DNA from: Marinosulfonomonas sp.
Lineage (GTDB): Bacteria > Pseudomonadota > Alphaproteobacteria > Rhodobacterales > Rhodobacteraceae
DNA length: 39,055 nt
Assembly (NCBI GenBank): GCA_019090885.1
Contig: JAHRVC010000088.1
Location: forward strand, 1 to 39,055
Direction of reading: 5' to 3'
Shown: one piece after another, positions 23,607-32,338 of the stretch
How the letters are laid out: each line of letters opens with the position of its first letter
Numbering within the stretch: the stretch's first letter is position 1
Made by a program: the position numbers and the translations under genes
The notes under the pieces: model-generated
Databases searched by the model: none
What the model was told of the DNA's origin: nothing
What the model saw: the letters and a program-made list of their open reading frames with translations, nothing else

Positions 23607-24611
23607 TTATCCGGCAAAAAAACGAACATAGCGAATTATGACAGGGCCCAAAGTCAGCAACATCAGGGCGGGTAACATAAGGGATGCCATTAGGGCTGAC
23701 ATTTGCACCGGTAGTTTGTTGGCTTTCTCTTGTGCCCGCAGTTCTCGGGTTGTGCGCATATCGGTTGCGTATGTCGTCAGGGTTTCTGAAACGCTGGTTC
23801 CGAACTGCATCGATTGTAACACCACATTGGCAAAGGATGCGACTTCTTCGACTCCAGTTCTGGCTGCCATGTCCATTAGTGCGCGGTCGCGTCCACGGCC
23901 TGCCTGAATTTCCCGTTGCGCTGTCAACAACTCTTGCGAGATCGCGGGCGAGGTATTTTCCAACTCGTTGCCGACCCGGATCATGGCCGCATCAAAACCC
24001 AACCCGGCTTCGACGGAAATTTGAATAAGATCCAGAGCATTTGGGAAATGTTCTTCGATTTCACGACGCCGCTCGCTGGCGCGTGCTCGCAACCAGATTG
24101 CGGGTCCGTAAAACCCGGCAGCGACTGAAATAACCAAGATTTGCAAAACCCGTAGTTGGCTCCATCCGCTGATCCTGTCGTCGATGAACAGCGGCAAATT
24201 GAATGCGCCGCTCCGCGATACCCAGACCAGCCCCAACAAGATCAACGGTAAAACAACACCCAACAGCATCCGAAGCAGATAGTAGTTTCTGACCGCATGC
24301 GGGCCCGTTATTCCGGCCATTGAAAGCTGGCGTTGAACGTCGGTTCGCTCTTTGGTGTCGTTGGGAATGAATGTCTTGAAAAAGCCGGTCGGGTCATCGC
24401 TGACGTGGCGCAGGATGCCGTTTTGGGCAACAGTTGCACGGCGTCGCCCTGCCTGCTGGCCTGACATGCGCTGCAGAACCGGGTTCTTTCCCGCCATTGC
24501 GCCCGACAGGCCAAAGACAAACAGCATAGATCCCAGACCGACTCCGATCATGGCAATGGTGCCGCCGCTGATGTCGGCGGAATTAATATATGCCTGAACT
24601 GTATCAATCAT
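23607..24611 (-). CDS. tadC: Tad pilus inner-membrane platform protein TadC (T2SSF domain)
   Basis: A 334-residue inner-membrane protein with a type II secretion F domain, one of two platform subunits on which the TadA ATPase works to assemble Flp pili. Seen are an N-terminal membrane segment (about 18-40), a pair of membrane helices around 108-175, the cytoplasmic F domain with SVEAGLGFDAAMIRVGNEL (about 210-228) and QFGTSVSETLTTYATDMRT (about 270-288), and a C-terminal membrane segment LMLPALMLLTLGPVIIRYVRFF. It starts 13 bp after tadB. TadD, which usually follows tadC, is not found here; the gene is followed by noncoding DNA and a regulator. Confidence 0.92.
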   Translation of the reverse strand: MIDTVQAYINSADISGGTIAMIGVGLGSMLFVFGLSGAMAGKNPVLQRMSGQQAGRRRATVAQNGILRHVSDDPTGFFKTFIPNDTKERTDVQRQLSMAGITGPHAVRNYYLLRMLLGVVLPLILLGLVWVSRSGAFNLPLFIDDRISGWSQLRVLQILVISVAAGFYGPAIWLRARASERRREIEEHFPNALDLIQISVEAGLGFDAAMIRVGNELENTSPAISQELLTAQREIQAGRGRDRALMDMAARTGVEEVASFANVVLQSMQFGTSVSETLTTYATDMRTTRELRAQEKANKLPVQMSALMASLMLPALMLLTLGPVIIRYVRFFAG

Positions 24612-24624
24612 AACGACACCCTTT

Positions 24625-25593
24625 TTATATTCTGAAATCGACCAGGCGTCGCATTGCCAGGAAGTTGGTTAGCACAAGCACACCCACAACAATTGCAAAG
24701 GGCATGAACAGCGGGTCACCGGACACGTCGATGTAATAGGTCGGCGACGTAACCATCGTGGCGCCAAAAATAAAGAACGGCAGGCCTGACAGGAAAATGG
24801 ATGTCAGCCGCCCCTCCGAAGAAATCGCTTGGATGCGTTTTCGCATCGTGAACCGGTCGCGGATCACTTGCGCCAAAGTGCGTAGCACCTGACTAAGGTC
24901 ACCCCCGGTGCCGTTTTGAATTGCGACGCTAATTGCCAGATACCGGACATCTTCAACGTCGATGCGCTCCGCAAAGTCCATAAAGGCATCCACCAGATCG
25001 TCTCCAAAAGCGATCTGATCCGAAATCATTCCAAATTCCGATGCGATTGGATCGTTCATATCGTTGCCGACAGCCGCGATTGTTGTGTTCAGCGGGTGGC
25101 CGACTTTTAGACCGCGGGCCATTAGGTCCAATGCATCGGGCAATTGCTGCTCCAGCGCGCCGACCCGATTGCGCCGCTTGATCCGAACAAAAACTATGGG
25201 CATGATCAGGCAAATTACAGCCGCGAACGGTAGCGCAATTGAGATGATCACGAATGGCGACGCGGCGGCGGTCACCGCAACTGTTGCAAACAGGCAGGCG
25301 AGCAGGAACATTTTGGCACTTACCGTCAGCCCCGCCTGGCGAAGGTCGGTTGGCAAGCCGCCAATGAACGGAAACTTTGCCAGCGACCAGCCGTCGGTTG
25401 ATGGTTTCAAAAGCCGCAGGATTTCCTCGGTTGATGCGCCAGAAGCGATCAGTTTCATGCGCCGGTTGCGGGTTTCTGACACGCTTTCGCTGCGCGAAAG
25501 TACCTGACGCAGGCCCTCATAGGCCATCAAAACGCCCAGAAATACACCCGCATAGATCAGCGGCATCATCGTTGTATCTGCAAACGGGATCAT
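24625..25593 (-). CDS. tadB: Tad pilus inner-membrane platform protein TadB (T2SSF domain)
   Basis: A 322-residue inner-membrane protein with a type II secretion F domain, partner of TadC. ATG 25593 is chosen because it has an AAGGA-type site and yields [18 protein letters not shown], a first membrane helix; it overlaps the TadA stop by 4 bp (ATGA). Two further membrane helices lie at about 95-140. The F domain shows QLPDALDLMARGLKVGHPLNTTI and FGDDLVDAFMDFAERI, then VQNGTGGDLSQVLRTLAQVIRDRF-like residues (the NGTGGDLSQVL element), and two C-terminal membrane segments end at FLAMRRLVDF. Order and overlap with cpaF and tadC are those of standard Tad loci. Confidence 0.92.
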   Translation of the reverse strand: MIPFADTTMMPLIYAGVFLGVLMAYEGLRQVLSRSESVSETRNRRMKLIASGASTEEILRLLKPSTDGWSLAKFPFIGGLPTDLRQAGLTVSAKMFLLACLFATVAVTAAASPFVIISIALPFAAVICLIMPIVFVRIKRRNRVGALEQQLPDALDLMARGLKVGHPLNTTIAAVGNDMNDPIASEFGMISDQIAFGDDLVDAFMDFAERIDVEDVRYLAISVAIQNGTGGDLSQVLRTLAQVIRDRFTMRKRIQAISSEGRLTSIFLSGLPFFIFGATMVTSPTYYIDVSGDPLFMPFAIVVGVLVLTNFLAMRRLVDFRI

Positions 25594-26981
25594 GCGCCTT
25601 TTCCTTCTGCTGCAAAGGCATCGCTTTGCAAATGCACACCGGCGCGCTCTAGCAATTCGGCGCATTTTGGTCGAATACCCGTGGCGATAAACTTGCCCAG
25701 AACTTCACCATTTTCACCGATGCCCGCACGCTGAAACACAAAGATGTCCTGCATCGTGATGACATCACCTTCCATGCCGGAAATTTCTGATATGCTCATA
25801 ATGCGCCGGGATCCGTCGCTAAGGCGGCTTAACTGAACGATGATTTGCAAGCCTGACGAAATCTGGGACCGGATTGCCGAAATTGGGAAATCCAGACCAA
25901 TCATCATCACCATCTGCTCAATACGTCCCAAAGCGTCGCGGGCTGTATTGGCGTGAACGGTGGTCATAGATCCGTCGTGCCCAGTGTTCATTGCCTGAAG
26001 CATGTCAAACGTTTCTGAGCCGCGTACTTCGCCCACAATAATCCGGTCCGGGCGCATCCGCAGTGCGTTGCGCACCAGATCGCGTTGCGAAACCACGCCG
26101 CCGCCGGATGGGTTGGGTGGCCGGGTTTCTAGACGCACCACATGTTCTTGCTGCATTTGCAATTCGGCAGCGTCTTCTATCGTCACCACCCGCTCGCGCT
26201 GGCCAATAAACGATGACATCGCGTTTAGCATTGTGGTCTTACCCGAACCGGTTCCCCCAGAGATCAATACATTCATGCGCGCTTGGACCAGCCCTTGAAG
26301 TAGCCCTGCCGAGGCAGGTGTCAGCGTGCCAATATCCACCATGCGGTCCATGGTCAGCGGGTTTTTTGAGAATTTACGGATCGACATAGACGGGCCATCA
26401 ATTGCGCAAGGGCGGATAATGGCGTTCACCCGGCTGCCATCTTCTAGGCGTGCGTCAACCCAGGGTGTGGATTCATCCACACGGCGCCCGACCTGCGAAA
26501 CGATTTTGTCGATGATCCGTAATAAGTGGCGCTCATCGCGGAACCGGACTTTGGTTTTTTCCAACAATCCAAAGCGTTCGACATAAACGCTCTGATGCGA
26601 ATTGACCAAGATGTCGTTGATCGTCGGATCAGCAAGAAGCGGTTCAAGCGGCCCATAGCCAAGAACCTCATCAAGTAATTCGTCGATCAGCAGTTTGAAT
26701 TCCTCCGAGCGCATCGCGCGCCCTTCCTCGGTCAACACAGACGACACCAGAACTGCAACTTCGCGGCGTAGTTCTTCGGGTGCTACCTTGTCAATTACCG
26801 CCAGATTTAGGCGGTCCAAAAGTACGTCGTGCAATTGGCTTTTCAACTCAAGCCGGGCGGCAAATTCTACTTCTTGCGGTGTTGGTTCATCAGGCTCAAT
26901 GATTGCCCGGGCTGCCGTTGCATCCAATGCGATGATATCTGCACTGGGGCGGTTTTCGTGTTTTGAAAACTGTTTGAACAT
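25590..26981 (-). CDS. cpaF: Tad pilus assembly ATPase CpaF/TadA
   Basis: A 463-residue secretion ATPase of the VirB11/PulE superfamily that drives Flp pilus assembly. Complete motif set: Walker [11 protein letters not shown] (241-250), Asp box TIEDAAEL (267-274), Walker [10 protein letters not shown] (313-321), and His box [13 protein letters not shown] (333-345). The N-terminal domain includes [24 protein letters not shown]-type residues (104-127), typical of TadA. It would form a cytoplasmic hexamer docked to TadB/TadC. It starts 11 bp after cpaE and overlaps tadB by 4 bp. No key residue is missing. Confidence 0.95.
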   Translation of the reverse strand: MFKQFSKHENRPSADIIALDATAARAIIEPDEPTPQEVEFAARLELKSQLHDVLLDRLNLAVIDKVAPEELRREVAVLVSSVLTEEGRAMRSEEFKLLIDELLDEVLGYGPLEPLLADPTINDILVNSHQSVYVERFGLLEKTKVRFRDERHLLRIIDKIVSQVGRRVDESTPWVDARLEDGSRVNAIIRPCAIDGPSMSIRKFSKNPLTMDRMVDIGTLTPASAGLLQGLVQARMNVLISGGTGSGKTTMLNAMSSFIGQRERVVTIEDAAELQMQQEHVVRLETRPPNPSGGGVVSQRDLVRNALRMRPDRIIVGEVRGSETFDMLQAMNTGHDGSMTTVHANTARDALGRIEQMVMMIGLDFPISAIRSQISSGLQIIVQLSRLSDGSRRIMSISEISGMEGDVITMQDIFVFQRAGIGENGEVLGKFIATGIRPKCAELLERAGVHLQSDAFAAEGKGA

Positions 26982-26992
26982 TGCGATAGCCC

Positions 26993-28192
26993 CTATGAAT
27001 TTAGTTTTGAAGAAGCGGTCTGAAAGTCCGCCTTGGTTGTTTTTGCTAGCCGCGCGACCGCCTTGGTAAGCGGTGAACGCGGGGCCACTGATGACAGAGG
27101 TTTGCCCTTATCCGAGGCCGCGTTGGCTGCATTGGGATCATGGGGTAACCAGTGATCCAGCTTGCGCTCCAGCGCCTTGGCAGCTTCGCGGTGAAGAGAC
27201 GACTGCATGAGTGGCTTCTTCTCGTGGTTGACGACGATCTGAATTGGCAACGTCACGTTGTCGATGGTGAAAAAGTCGATCAACCGGCGGCTATGGCGAA
27301 CTGACGACACGGAAATATCCGTCACGATGATCAATTCATCTGCCCGTTCGATGATCGCTTCGATCCAACCAACAAGCGCGCGGGGCAGATCGACAATCAC
27401 GTATTCATGAGACTGGCGCAGGGTGTCTAAAATTGCGGCCACCTGATCGGTGCGCAGAGAATCCAGCGGTGCGAATTTGGACGGCGCGGCAAGAACCGAC
27501 AGACCGTTGTGCATCGTTGTCATCGACTGACCAAGGAACGTCGCATCAGGGATCGTGCCGTCTAGCGCGAGCTGCAGCAGGGTGTCTTGTTCGTCCATAT
27601 CCAGAAACGATCCAACGGTGCCAAATTGTAAGTCCAGATCAACCAGTGCGACCTTGCCCGGCTTGGCTGGAACACGCGATTTATTGCGACCCTGCAGCTG
27701 ATCGGCCAGATTGACTGCAACCGTTGTCGAACCCGCACCACCACGCGCCTGCGCCACGGCAATTATTTTGCCAAGGGGTGCGGCGTTGGTGGCGGCGGCC
27801 TGCGAAGCCCGATCGATTTTAACTATCTGATCGGCAATCTCGGCACCGATCATTGAGATAGGAAGAACTTCGTCGACGCCTGCGTGGTTCAGCGCACGTG
27901 CCTGGGACAGTGAAATATCGTCGTCGGCCATTGCCACAAGAACCGTCCCGTTCGCGCGATCCTTAGCAAGTGCCTGAATTGCATTGATATCGGCGTCACC
28001 GTCGTCACTGGTCTGAAACAACACAACATCGTAGTCCGACGCCATTTTGACGGCCTTGCCATTGATTTGGGACAGGGTGGAGGCCTCGGTGTCGACCCGC
28101 ACATCTGGCGTGTCCGACACTGCGTTTTCAATTGCGTCCCACACCGATTGTTCCGGCGAGATTACGAGGATCGATTTTGATTTCATCTTCAT
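26993..28192 (-). CDS. cpaE: Tad pilus localisation protein CpaE/TadZ (receiver-like + ParA/MinD-like ATPase)
   Basis: A 399-residue protein with an N-terminal response-regulator-like domain (about 7-125) and a ParA/MinD-like ATPase domain (about 141-370). The P-loop is deviant: ARGGAGSTT (149-157), where MinD has KGGxGKT; CpaE/TadZ proteins often show such a change. Further ATPase elements are VALVDLDLQFGTVGSFLDM and YVIVDLPRALVGW. Known CpaE/TadZ proteins place the pilus machinery at the pole. Two ATGs (28192, 28186) are possible. The gene is preceded by tadE-like genes instead of the secretin/cpaD genes that usually come before it. Confidence 0.9.
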   Translation of the reverse strand: MKMKSKSILVISPEQSVWDAIENAVSDTPDVRVDTEASTLSQINGKAVKMASDYDVVLFQTSDDGDADINAIQALAKDRANGTVLVAMADDDISLSQARALNHAGVDEVLPISMIGAEIADQIVKIDRASQAAATNAAPLGKIIAVAQARGGAGSTTVAVNLADQLQGRNKSRVPAKPGKVALVDLDLQFGTVGSFLDMDEQDTLLQLALDGTIPDATFLGQSMTTMHNGLSVLAAPSKFAPLDSLRTDQVAAILDTLRQSHEYVIVDLPRALVGWIEAIIERADELIIVTDISVSSVRHSRRLIDFFTIDNVTLPIQIVVNHEKKPLMQSSLHREAAKALERKLDHWLPHDPNAANAASDKGKPLSSVAPRSPLTKAVARLAKTTKADFQTASSKLNS

Positions 28193-28235
28193 CTTCTAGT
28201 CCTTCCGGGAAACTCTATTCCCCTGCGGTGCGGCG

Positions 28236-28874
28236 TCAGCCATTGTTCCCAAGCGCCAGATCTTCTGCGGGCAACGAGACGCTCATCGTCGGGAATTGCA
28301 GTGTTCCCGGCAAATTGTTCCCAGTGGCACCTGCAAGTGTCGCAAGCCCGCCCAAAGGGGACGTGAACTGAAAGTTCAGGTTCTGAATTTCGACCGTGAT
28401 GACCGGCACATACGGGCCACCAAGAAAACCCAGTGCAGGATCGTATTCATATGTGAAACTTAGGTTGGCTGGTGTCGACGTGGTCGGCATAATTCCGGAT
28501 ATGGATGCCCAAATTTCGCTTGTTGTCGGGTCGGCCGCATTGCCGGTGCAGGTAATCGGTGCTGGGGCTGCGCAGATATTTGCGCCCGCGCTGCACAATG
28601 TGCCAAATCTGGGCGGCACTGTATTTGGCGGAACTGTCCCGCGCGAAATTGCTGTTGGAACGTCCGCGCAGGCAGGGGGACGAACGGCGGCAATACGTGC
28701 TGCGCGCTGCATGGCTTTTTCAGCCATCACATATTCAGCACCCATCCGGCCAAAATCTATCAGGCCAAAGAAAATCAACAGAAATATTGGCAACACGATG
28801 GCCAGTTCAACCAGCGTCGTTCCGTGCATATCCCGCGCAAATTGACGGATGCTGTATGTGGTGCGCCCGCTCAT
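28236..28874 (-). CDS. TadE-like pseudopilin 1
   Basis: A 212-residue TadE/TadG-type protein. After a short basic leader comes GTTLVELAIVLPIFLLIFFGLIDFGR (about 18-43), a single membrane segment with the TLVE...P pattern of TadE. The remainder is predicted to be periplasmic and holds exactly four cysteines (PPACADV, TLC, NIC, ITC), compatible with two disulfides. Its ATG overlaps the end of the preceding tadE-like gene by 4 bp. TadE-type pseudopilins are processed by the CpaA/TadV peptidase and are needed for pilus biogenesis. A start at the ATG of MHGTTLVE (residue 16) would also work. TadE versus TadF/TadG naming is not certain. Confidence 0.8.
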   Translation of the reverse strand: MSGRTTYSIRQFARDMHGTTLVELAIVLPIFLLIFFGLIDFGRMGAEYVMAEKAMQRAARIAAVRPPACADVPTAISRGTVPPNTVPPRFGTLCSAGANICAAPAPITCTGNAADPTTSEIWASISGIMPTTSTPANLSFTYEYDPALGFLGGPYVPVITVEIQNLNFQFTSPLGGLATLAGATGNNLPGTLQFPTMSVSLPAEDLALGNNG

Positions 28875-29401
28875 GTTCCAAAGATCCTTGCAGCGTCGGT
28901 GACGTTGGTGGTGATCTGTGGCAGGTTCTGGCCATTCAACGTGAACAGGCCTGCAAACGGGAATGTAATCGTGACATTGGCCGTTACCTGCGCCACCCCA
29001 GCCGGGTTAACGCGATAGGTTCCTGCCACGCAGTTAAAGGACGGCGTGACAAAGTTAACCGTGACGGCCGTTGGGAAAACTGAATTTCCGGAAATGCCCT
29101 GACTGACGATGGTGTGCAGTTGGGCGGAGTAGCTGGCAACCGAGCCGCCGCTGGTGGAACAAATATCAACCGGAGCGACACGAGACAGATACCGAGTTGC
29201 ATCGCGCACGCCACTGATCGCGGCCTGAAACGAAATCATCATCCGGCTGCCTTCGATTATGACAGCAAAGATCAACAGCATCATTGGCAGGATGATCGCA
29301 AATTCGACCAACGCGGCACCGCGTTCTTCACGCATAAAAGAACGTCTGCCACGATTGGCGTTTCGGCCCTGTTTTGCGGGATTATGTTTCATCGCTGCCA
29401 T
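28871..29401 (-). CDS. TadE-like pseudopilin 2
   Basis: A 176-residue TadE-family protein. A basic N-terminus (KHNPAKQGRNANRGRRS) precedes GAALVEFAIILPMMLLIFAVIIEGSRM (about 28-54), the TadE membrane segment with an LVEFA motif. The periplasmic part has two cysteines (DICSTSG, FNCVAG). ATG 29401 overlaps the TadG-like stop by one base (TGATG); ATG 29392 is an alternative, while an open extension further upstream is only the other frame of the TadG-like gene. It overlaps the next tadE-like gene by 4 bp. It probably acts with its neighbour as a minor pseudopilin pair at the base or tip of Flp pili. Confidence 0.8.
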   Translation of the reverse strand: MAAMKHNPAKQGRNANRGRRSFMREERGAALVEFAIILPMMLLIFAVIIEGSRMMISFQAAISGVRDATRYLSRVAPVDICSTSGGSVASYSAQLHTIVSQGISGNSVFPTAVTVNFVTPSFNCVAGTYRVNPAGVAQVTANVTITFPFAGLFTLNGQNLPQITTNVTDAARIFGT

Positions 29402-30870
29402 CACCGATACAACTGCACAACATCGCGAAAGATACCGCCGGTTCCGCCGCTGCCACCGCCGGCTCCACCAGCGGTTCCGACAACCTCGACCCACAAATCC
29501 AACGTCGGCGGTGATGTCCCGTCATTTCCAACCGGCTCTGTCAGGAACAGGCGAAAGAACTCATTGACTGGAACATTGTTGGTCTGGCCGACGATTGGGT
29601 TAGCGGTGCAATCAATTCCTGCGGCAATGACGACGCGACGATCCGGGTCGATGGACTGATTGTTTGAACATTGCGGACGGCCGGTTTCGGACAGGCCGGT
29701 CAATATCGGTGTTGTTGAGGAAGGAACGCCAGCGGCCAGTATTTCGGCGTTGTAATACTCATAACGAGAGTTAGCGCTTGGGTGCGGATCGGTGCCGCTA
29801 TAGTTAGCAGTTACATAATCAGCCCGTCCGCTCAGCCAGTTCCCATCGCCAAAACGAGAGCAGGCAGCACTGCCAAAGCAATCATCGCGTGGCAGTCCAA
29901 GGGTGTCGGGGGACGGCTGCGGGTTACCACCGACGCAGTGTCCGCCACCGTTTGGAACAATCCCCTTGATGACATTTGGGGCAGGCGGATAGTCAGTGTC
30001 GTTGCGTCTGCCGTTCATGATCGATTTGTAGATATCAAAGCGCACATTAAAGATCGCGTCTTCAATGCCCACCTTTTGACCCGGTTCGGTATCCACACCA
30101 CGCTGAACAAAACATTGGGTAATGCTGCCCTCAGCTCCCATCAGGCAGGCGTCGAGTTGAACGCCGTTCAAACCAGCGCATGGGCCATTCGGTGAAACAT
30201 TCAGTTTCGCCGGGTCCAAAAAACCAAAATCTCCCGGTCCCCAGGCTGCACCGCCACCACCGCCAGAGCGCAGCAGAATTAATTCGCCGATATGCCCGTC
30301 CGCAGTATAGGTCGGGCTGGGTAGGCAAAACATCAGCGGTGTCACGTCACAGGCGTATTGCGTGAAACCGGCAATTGCGACCGCGCTGACCTGATTGTTG
30401 GACGGCGTATTGCCAGTGAGCGCAAAAAAAGCCGCGCCGAAACTAAAGTCTACTGTTTGCGGCACCGCAACGACGCGCGCATAGATGGCGTCATTCGGAT
30501 CGGTCGTCAGACCCGCGGCAATTGAGGCTTGATCATTTGCCGGCAAATTGTCGTAAAAATCGAGCGTATAGTTGGTCTCGCCCACCAAGTTTCTTGCGCC
30601 GCTGCCAAAGGTCTGTGTATCTGAAATCATGTTAGCCGCGGCAGCCGTCGCGCGCACGATAGCATCATCGGCACCGTCCAACTCTCCTGCTGCTGCAAGG
30701 GCCACATGGTCGGCGTAAGACTGCAATTCGGATTGGGTCGAGGCCAAGCGGCCAAAGTCAAATGAAAGCGCTACAATTCCTAAAATGACAGCAATTGACA
30801 CGGCCCAGAGCACGAGCAATGCACCCGCATCCTCCTGTCCAAACCTGTGTATGTTGCTGGTGCGTTTCAC
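29401..30870 (-). CDS. TadG-like pilus-assembly protein (Tad domain)
   Basis: A 489-residue protein with one N-terminal membrane segment, LLVLWAVSIAVILGIVALSFDFGRL (about 18-42), then the Tad/TadG core STQSELQSYADHVALAAAGELDGADDAI (about 44-71), and a long periplasmic domain. That domain has ten cysteines, all after residue 170, and glycine-rich runs near 220 and the C-terminus. No MIDAS motif of von Willebrand A domains is obvious, unlike many TadG proteins, so it is called TadG-like only. Start is GTG 30870 behind GGAAGA; no ATG suits. It lies between cpaB and the tadE-like genes, directly where the secretin gene is commonly found. Confidence 0.8.
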   Translation of the reverse strand: MKRTSNIHRFGQEDAGALLVLWAVSIAVILGIVALSFDFGRLASTQSELQSYADHVALAAAGELDGADDAIVRATAAAANMISDTQTFGSGARNLVGETNYTLDFYDNLPANDQASIAAGLTTDPNDAIYARVVAVPQTVDFSFGAAFFALTGNTPSNNQVSAVAIAGFTQYACDVTPLMFCLPSPTYTADGHIGELILLRSGGGGGAAWGPGDFGFLDPAKLNVSPNGPCAGLNGVQLDACLMGAEGSITQCFVQRGVDTEPGQKVGIEDAIFNVRFDIYKSIMNGRRNDTDYPPAPNVIKGIVPNGGGHCVGGNPQPSPDTLGLPRDDCFGSAACSRFGDGNWLSGRADYVTANYSGTDPHPSANSRYEYYNAEILAAGVPSSTTPILTGLSETGRPQCSNNQSIDPDRRVVIAAGIDCTANPIVGQTNNVPVNEFFRLFLTEPVGNDGTSPPTLDLWVEVVGTAGGAGGGSGGTGGIFRDVVQLYR

Positions 30871-30891
30871 GTGGTCTTCCCCTACGGCTGA

Positions 30892-31695
30892 TTAGTTAAC
30901 TTCAACTTCTTCAACGTTGCTTCCGCGACGAACCCGAATTGTTGTTTTGGACACGGCTTCCTCGACCGGGGATTTATCGCGCATCAGATCGCTCAGACGG
31001 ATCGAATCCATTGGCTCGTCACGAACATCGTCCAGCGTGCGCAGCGTCAGGCTGAGGGTTCCTGCCTTTTGGGCCAGTGCCAGTTTCTGCCCTTGTTCAG
31101 GCGATACTTCGACCGTCACGGTGCGCGCGATTCCGGGCTGATCGTTTTGCTCGTTGGTATCCTGATCAACGCCAATGATGCGGATGTTCTGAAGGATTGT
31201 AACTGCGCGCAGTGAAGCCGCTCGCCCCTGTGTCAGGACGATGTCAACCGTGTCGCCCGGTGTCACAAAACCGCCAACGGCCGTTACCGCGTCGACCTTG
31301 ATCGCGACAGCGCGTGCATTCGGTCCGAGACTTTGAACGATAGTAACCTTATCGCCGAAGTCTGAAATTTTTGATGCAAGGATTAACTCGCCCTGCGAAA
31401 ATTCTCGTTTGGCGCGGCGCAGCGGCTGACCGGCTTTGGCGATCAGCGAGTTCACATCGGTAATTGCTCCCGGTGGCACAGCGTCGCTCGGCCATGAAAT
31501 CACATGCAGCATCTGTGGCTGGATTGCCTGACCAAAAGGAATGTCGCGCCCGGCCACAACAACGGTGACAAGCGATGACTGCGGCGTCGCAGCGGCTGTC
31601 GCTTTGGCGTCATTTAGGTATTCGCGGGCACCAAAGGCGGAGCCGCCTGCAACTGCGACGCCCAATACGGCGACAAGGACCGAACGAATTCCCAT
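30892..31695 (-). CDS. cpaB: Flp pilus assembly protein CpaB/RcpC (SAF domain)
   Basis: A 267-residue periplasmic protein anchored by an N-terminal membrane segment (VLVAVLGVAVAGGSAFGAREYL, about 6-27). A SAF domain follows (VVVAGRDIPFGQAIQPQML, about 45-63, to about 110), then the CpaB/RcpC region with GGFVTPGDTVDIVLTQ (about 141-156) and EVSPEQGQKLALAQKAGTLSLTLR (about 195-218). CpaB/RcpC is thought to work with the outer-membrane secretin. Start ATG 31695 has an AAGGAA site. It is the second gene of the locus, 150 bp after flp, with a strong hairpin in the gap. Confidence 0.92.
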   Translation of the reverse strand: MGIRSVLVAVLGVAVAGGSAFGAREYLNDAKATAAATPQSSLVTVVVAGRDIPFGQAIQPQMLHVISWPSDAVPPGAITDVNSLIAKAGQPLRRAKREFSQGELILASKISDFGDKVTIVQSLGPNARAVAIKVDAVTAVGGFVTPGDTVDIVLTQGRAASLRAVTILQNIRIIGVDQDTNEQNDQPGIARTVTVEVSPEQGQKLALAQKAGTLSLTLRTLDDVRDEPMDSIRLSDLMRDKSPVEEAVSKTTIRVRRGSNVEEVEVN

Positions 31696-31785
31696 GAGTA
31701 AATTCCTTATGCTTGGCTAAGATTGTAAAATGGGTTGCGGGCCCGACACTGGTAAGTGTGGTAAAGGCGGGCCTGCGGGTAAGTC

Positions 31786-31812
31786 CGTCGGGGCATCAAA
31801 AATACCCCGACG
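31786..31812 (-). terminator. Strong hairpin between flp and cpaB
   Basis: Arms CGTCGGGG and CCCCGACG (31786-31793 and 31805-31812) pair perfectly and enclose 11 bases, two of which can extend the stem. It lies 34-60 bp downstream of the flp stop. With no T-run it may act as an attenuator or as a 3' stabiliser giving more pilin message than assembly-gene message; this is inference. Confidence 0.55.
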
Positions 31813-31845
31813 CGTTGGTTGGCCAGATAGGCCGACCCTTTTTAA

Positions 31846-32052
31846 TTACTGCGCAACTGGTGCTGCTGGTGCTTCATCAAGCATTATGCCGCCAGCAACG
31901 CCCATGGAGACACCGATATCGCCCGCAAGCAATGTCAATGCGCCAACGCCAAGTGTGATCGCCAGCACAATCGCAATGCCGTACTCAACGAGCGTTACAC
32001 CCTCATCGCAATGACGAAAGTCGGCCCATTTTTTTGCCAGAAAATTGTTCAT
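31846..32052 (-). CDS. flp: Flp-type major pilin (type IVb prepilin)
   Basis: A 68-residue Flp/Fap prepilin. The leader MNNFLAKKWADFRHCDEG ends in Gly18, followed by VTLVEYGIAIVLAITLGVGALTLLA: Glu and Tyr at +5 and +6 are the Flp signature recognised by CpaA/TadV. A hydrophobic helix (about 19-43) and a short variable tail (GGIMLDEAPAAPVAQ) complete the protein. Its AGGAGA ribosome site is strong. As the first gene of the locus it should be the most highly expressed. A small hairpin lies in the leader. Only one flp copy is seen here. Confidence 0.95.
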   Translation of the reverse strand: MNNFLAKKWADFRHCDEGVTLVEYGIAIVLAITLGVGALTLLAGDIGVSMGVAGGIMLDEAPAAPVAQ

Positions 32053-32080
32053 GTTAGTCTCCTAAAAGTAATTTGTGTTC

Positions 32081-32097
32081 CCGGTCACCCCGACCGG
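32081..32097 (-). promoter_or_regulatory. Stem-loop in the flp leader
   Basis: CCGGTC and GACCGG form a 6-bp stem with a 5-base loop, centred about 37 bp upstream of the flp start and 20 bp ahead of its AGGAGA site. It might stabilise the leader or bind a regulator. The 286-bp region 32053-32338 otherwise holds no gene I recognise and must contain the flp promoter. Confidence 0.35.
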
Positions 32098-32338
32098 ATC
32101 AAAAACCGAAAGTTACCCCCGGCTGACACCAACATTCACGCAACCGATCCGTCTGCGCATCGTCTGGAAAGCTGAACTTTACACTTTTAGGTTGAATTAT
32201 CGCCCAAAATTGCCCCTTTACGGCAGCAATGTGGCACGACCGGTCCGACATTATGGCAGGCATCAATGCGAATAGCCGATGATTCGACTGACAAATTTGT
32301 TGGGATTATGGGGCGTTGGTCGCCACGCACTTCGCCCG

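Noticed and set aside
29402-29494. Arginine-rich N-terminal extension of TadE-like protein 2
   Set aside because: It is the overlapping frame of the TadG-like gene end; a start at 29401 with a TGATG overlap is far more likely.
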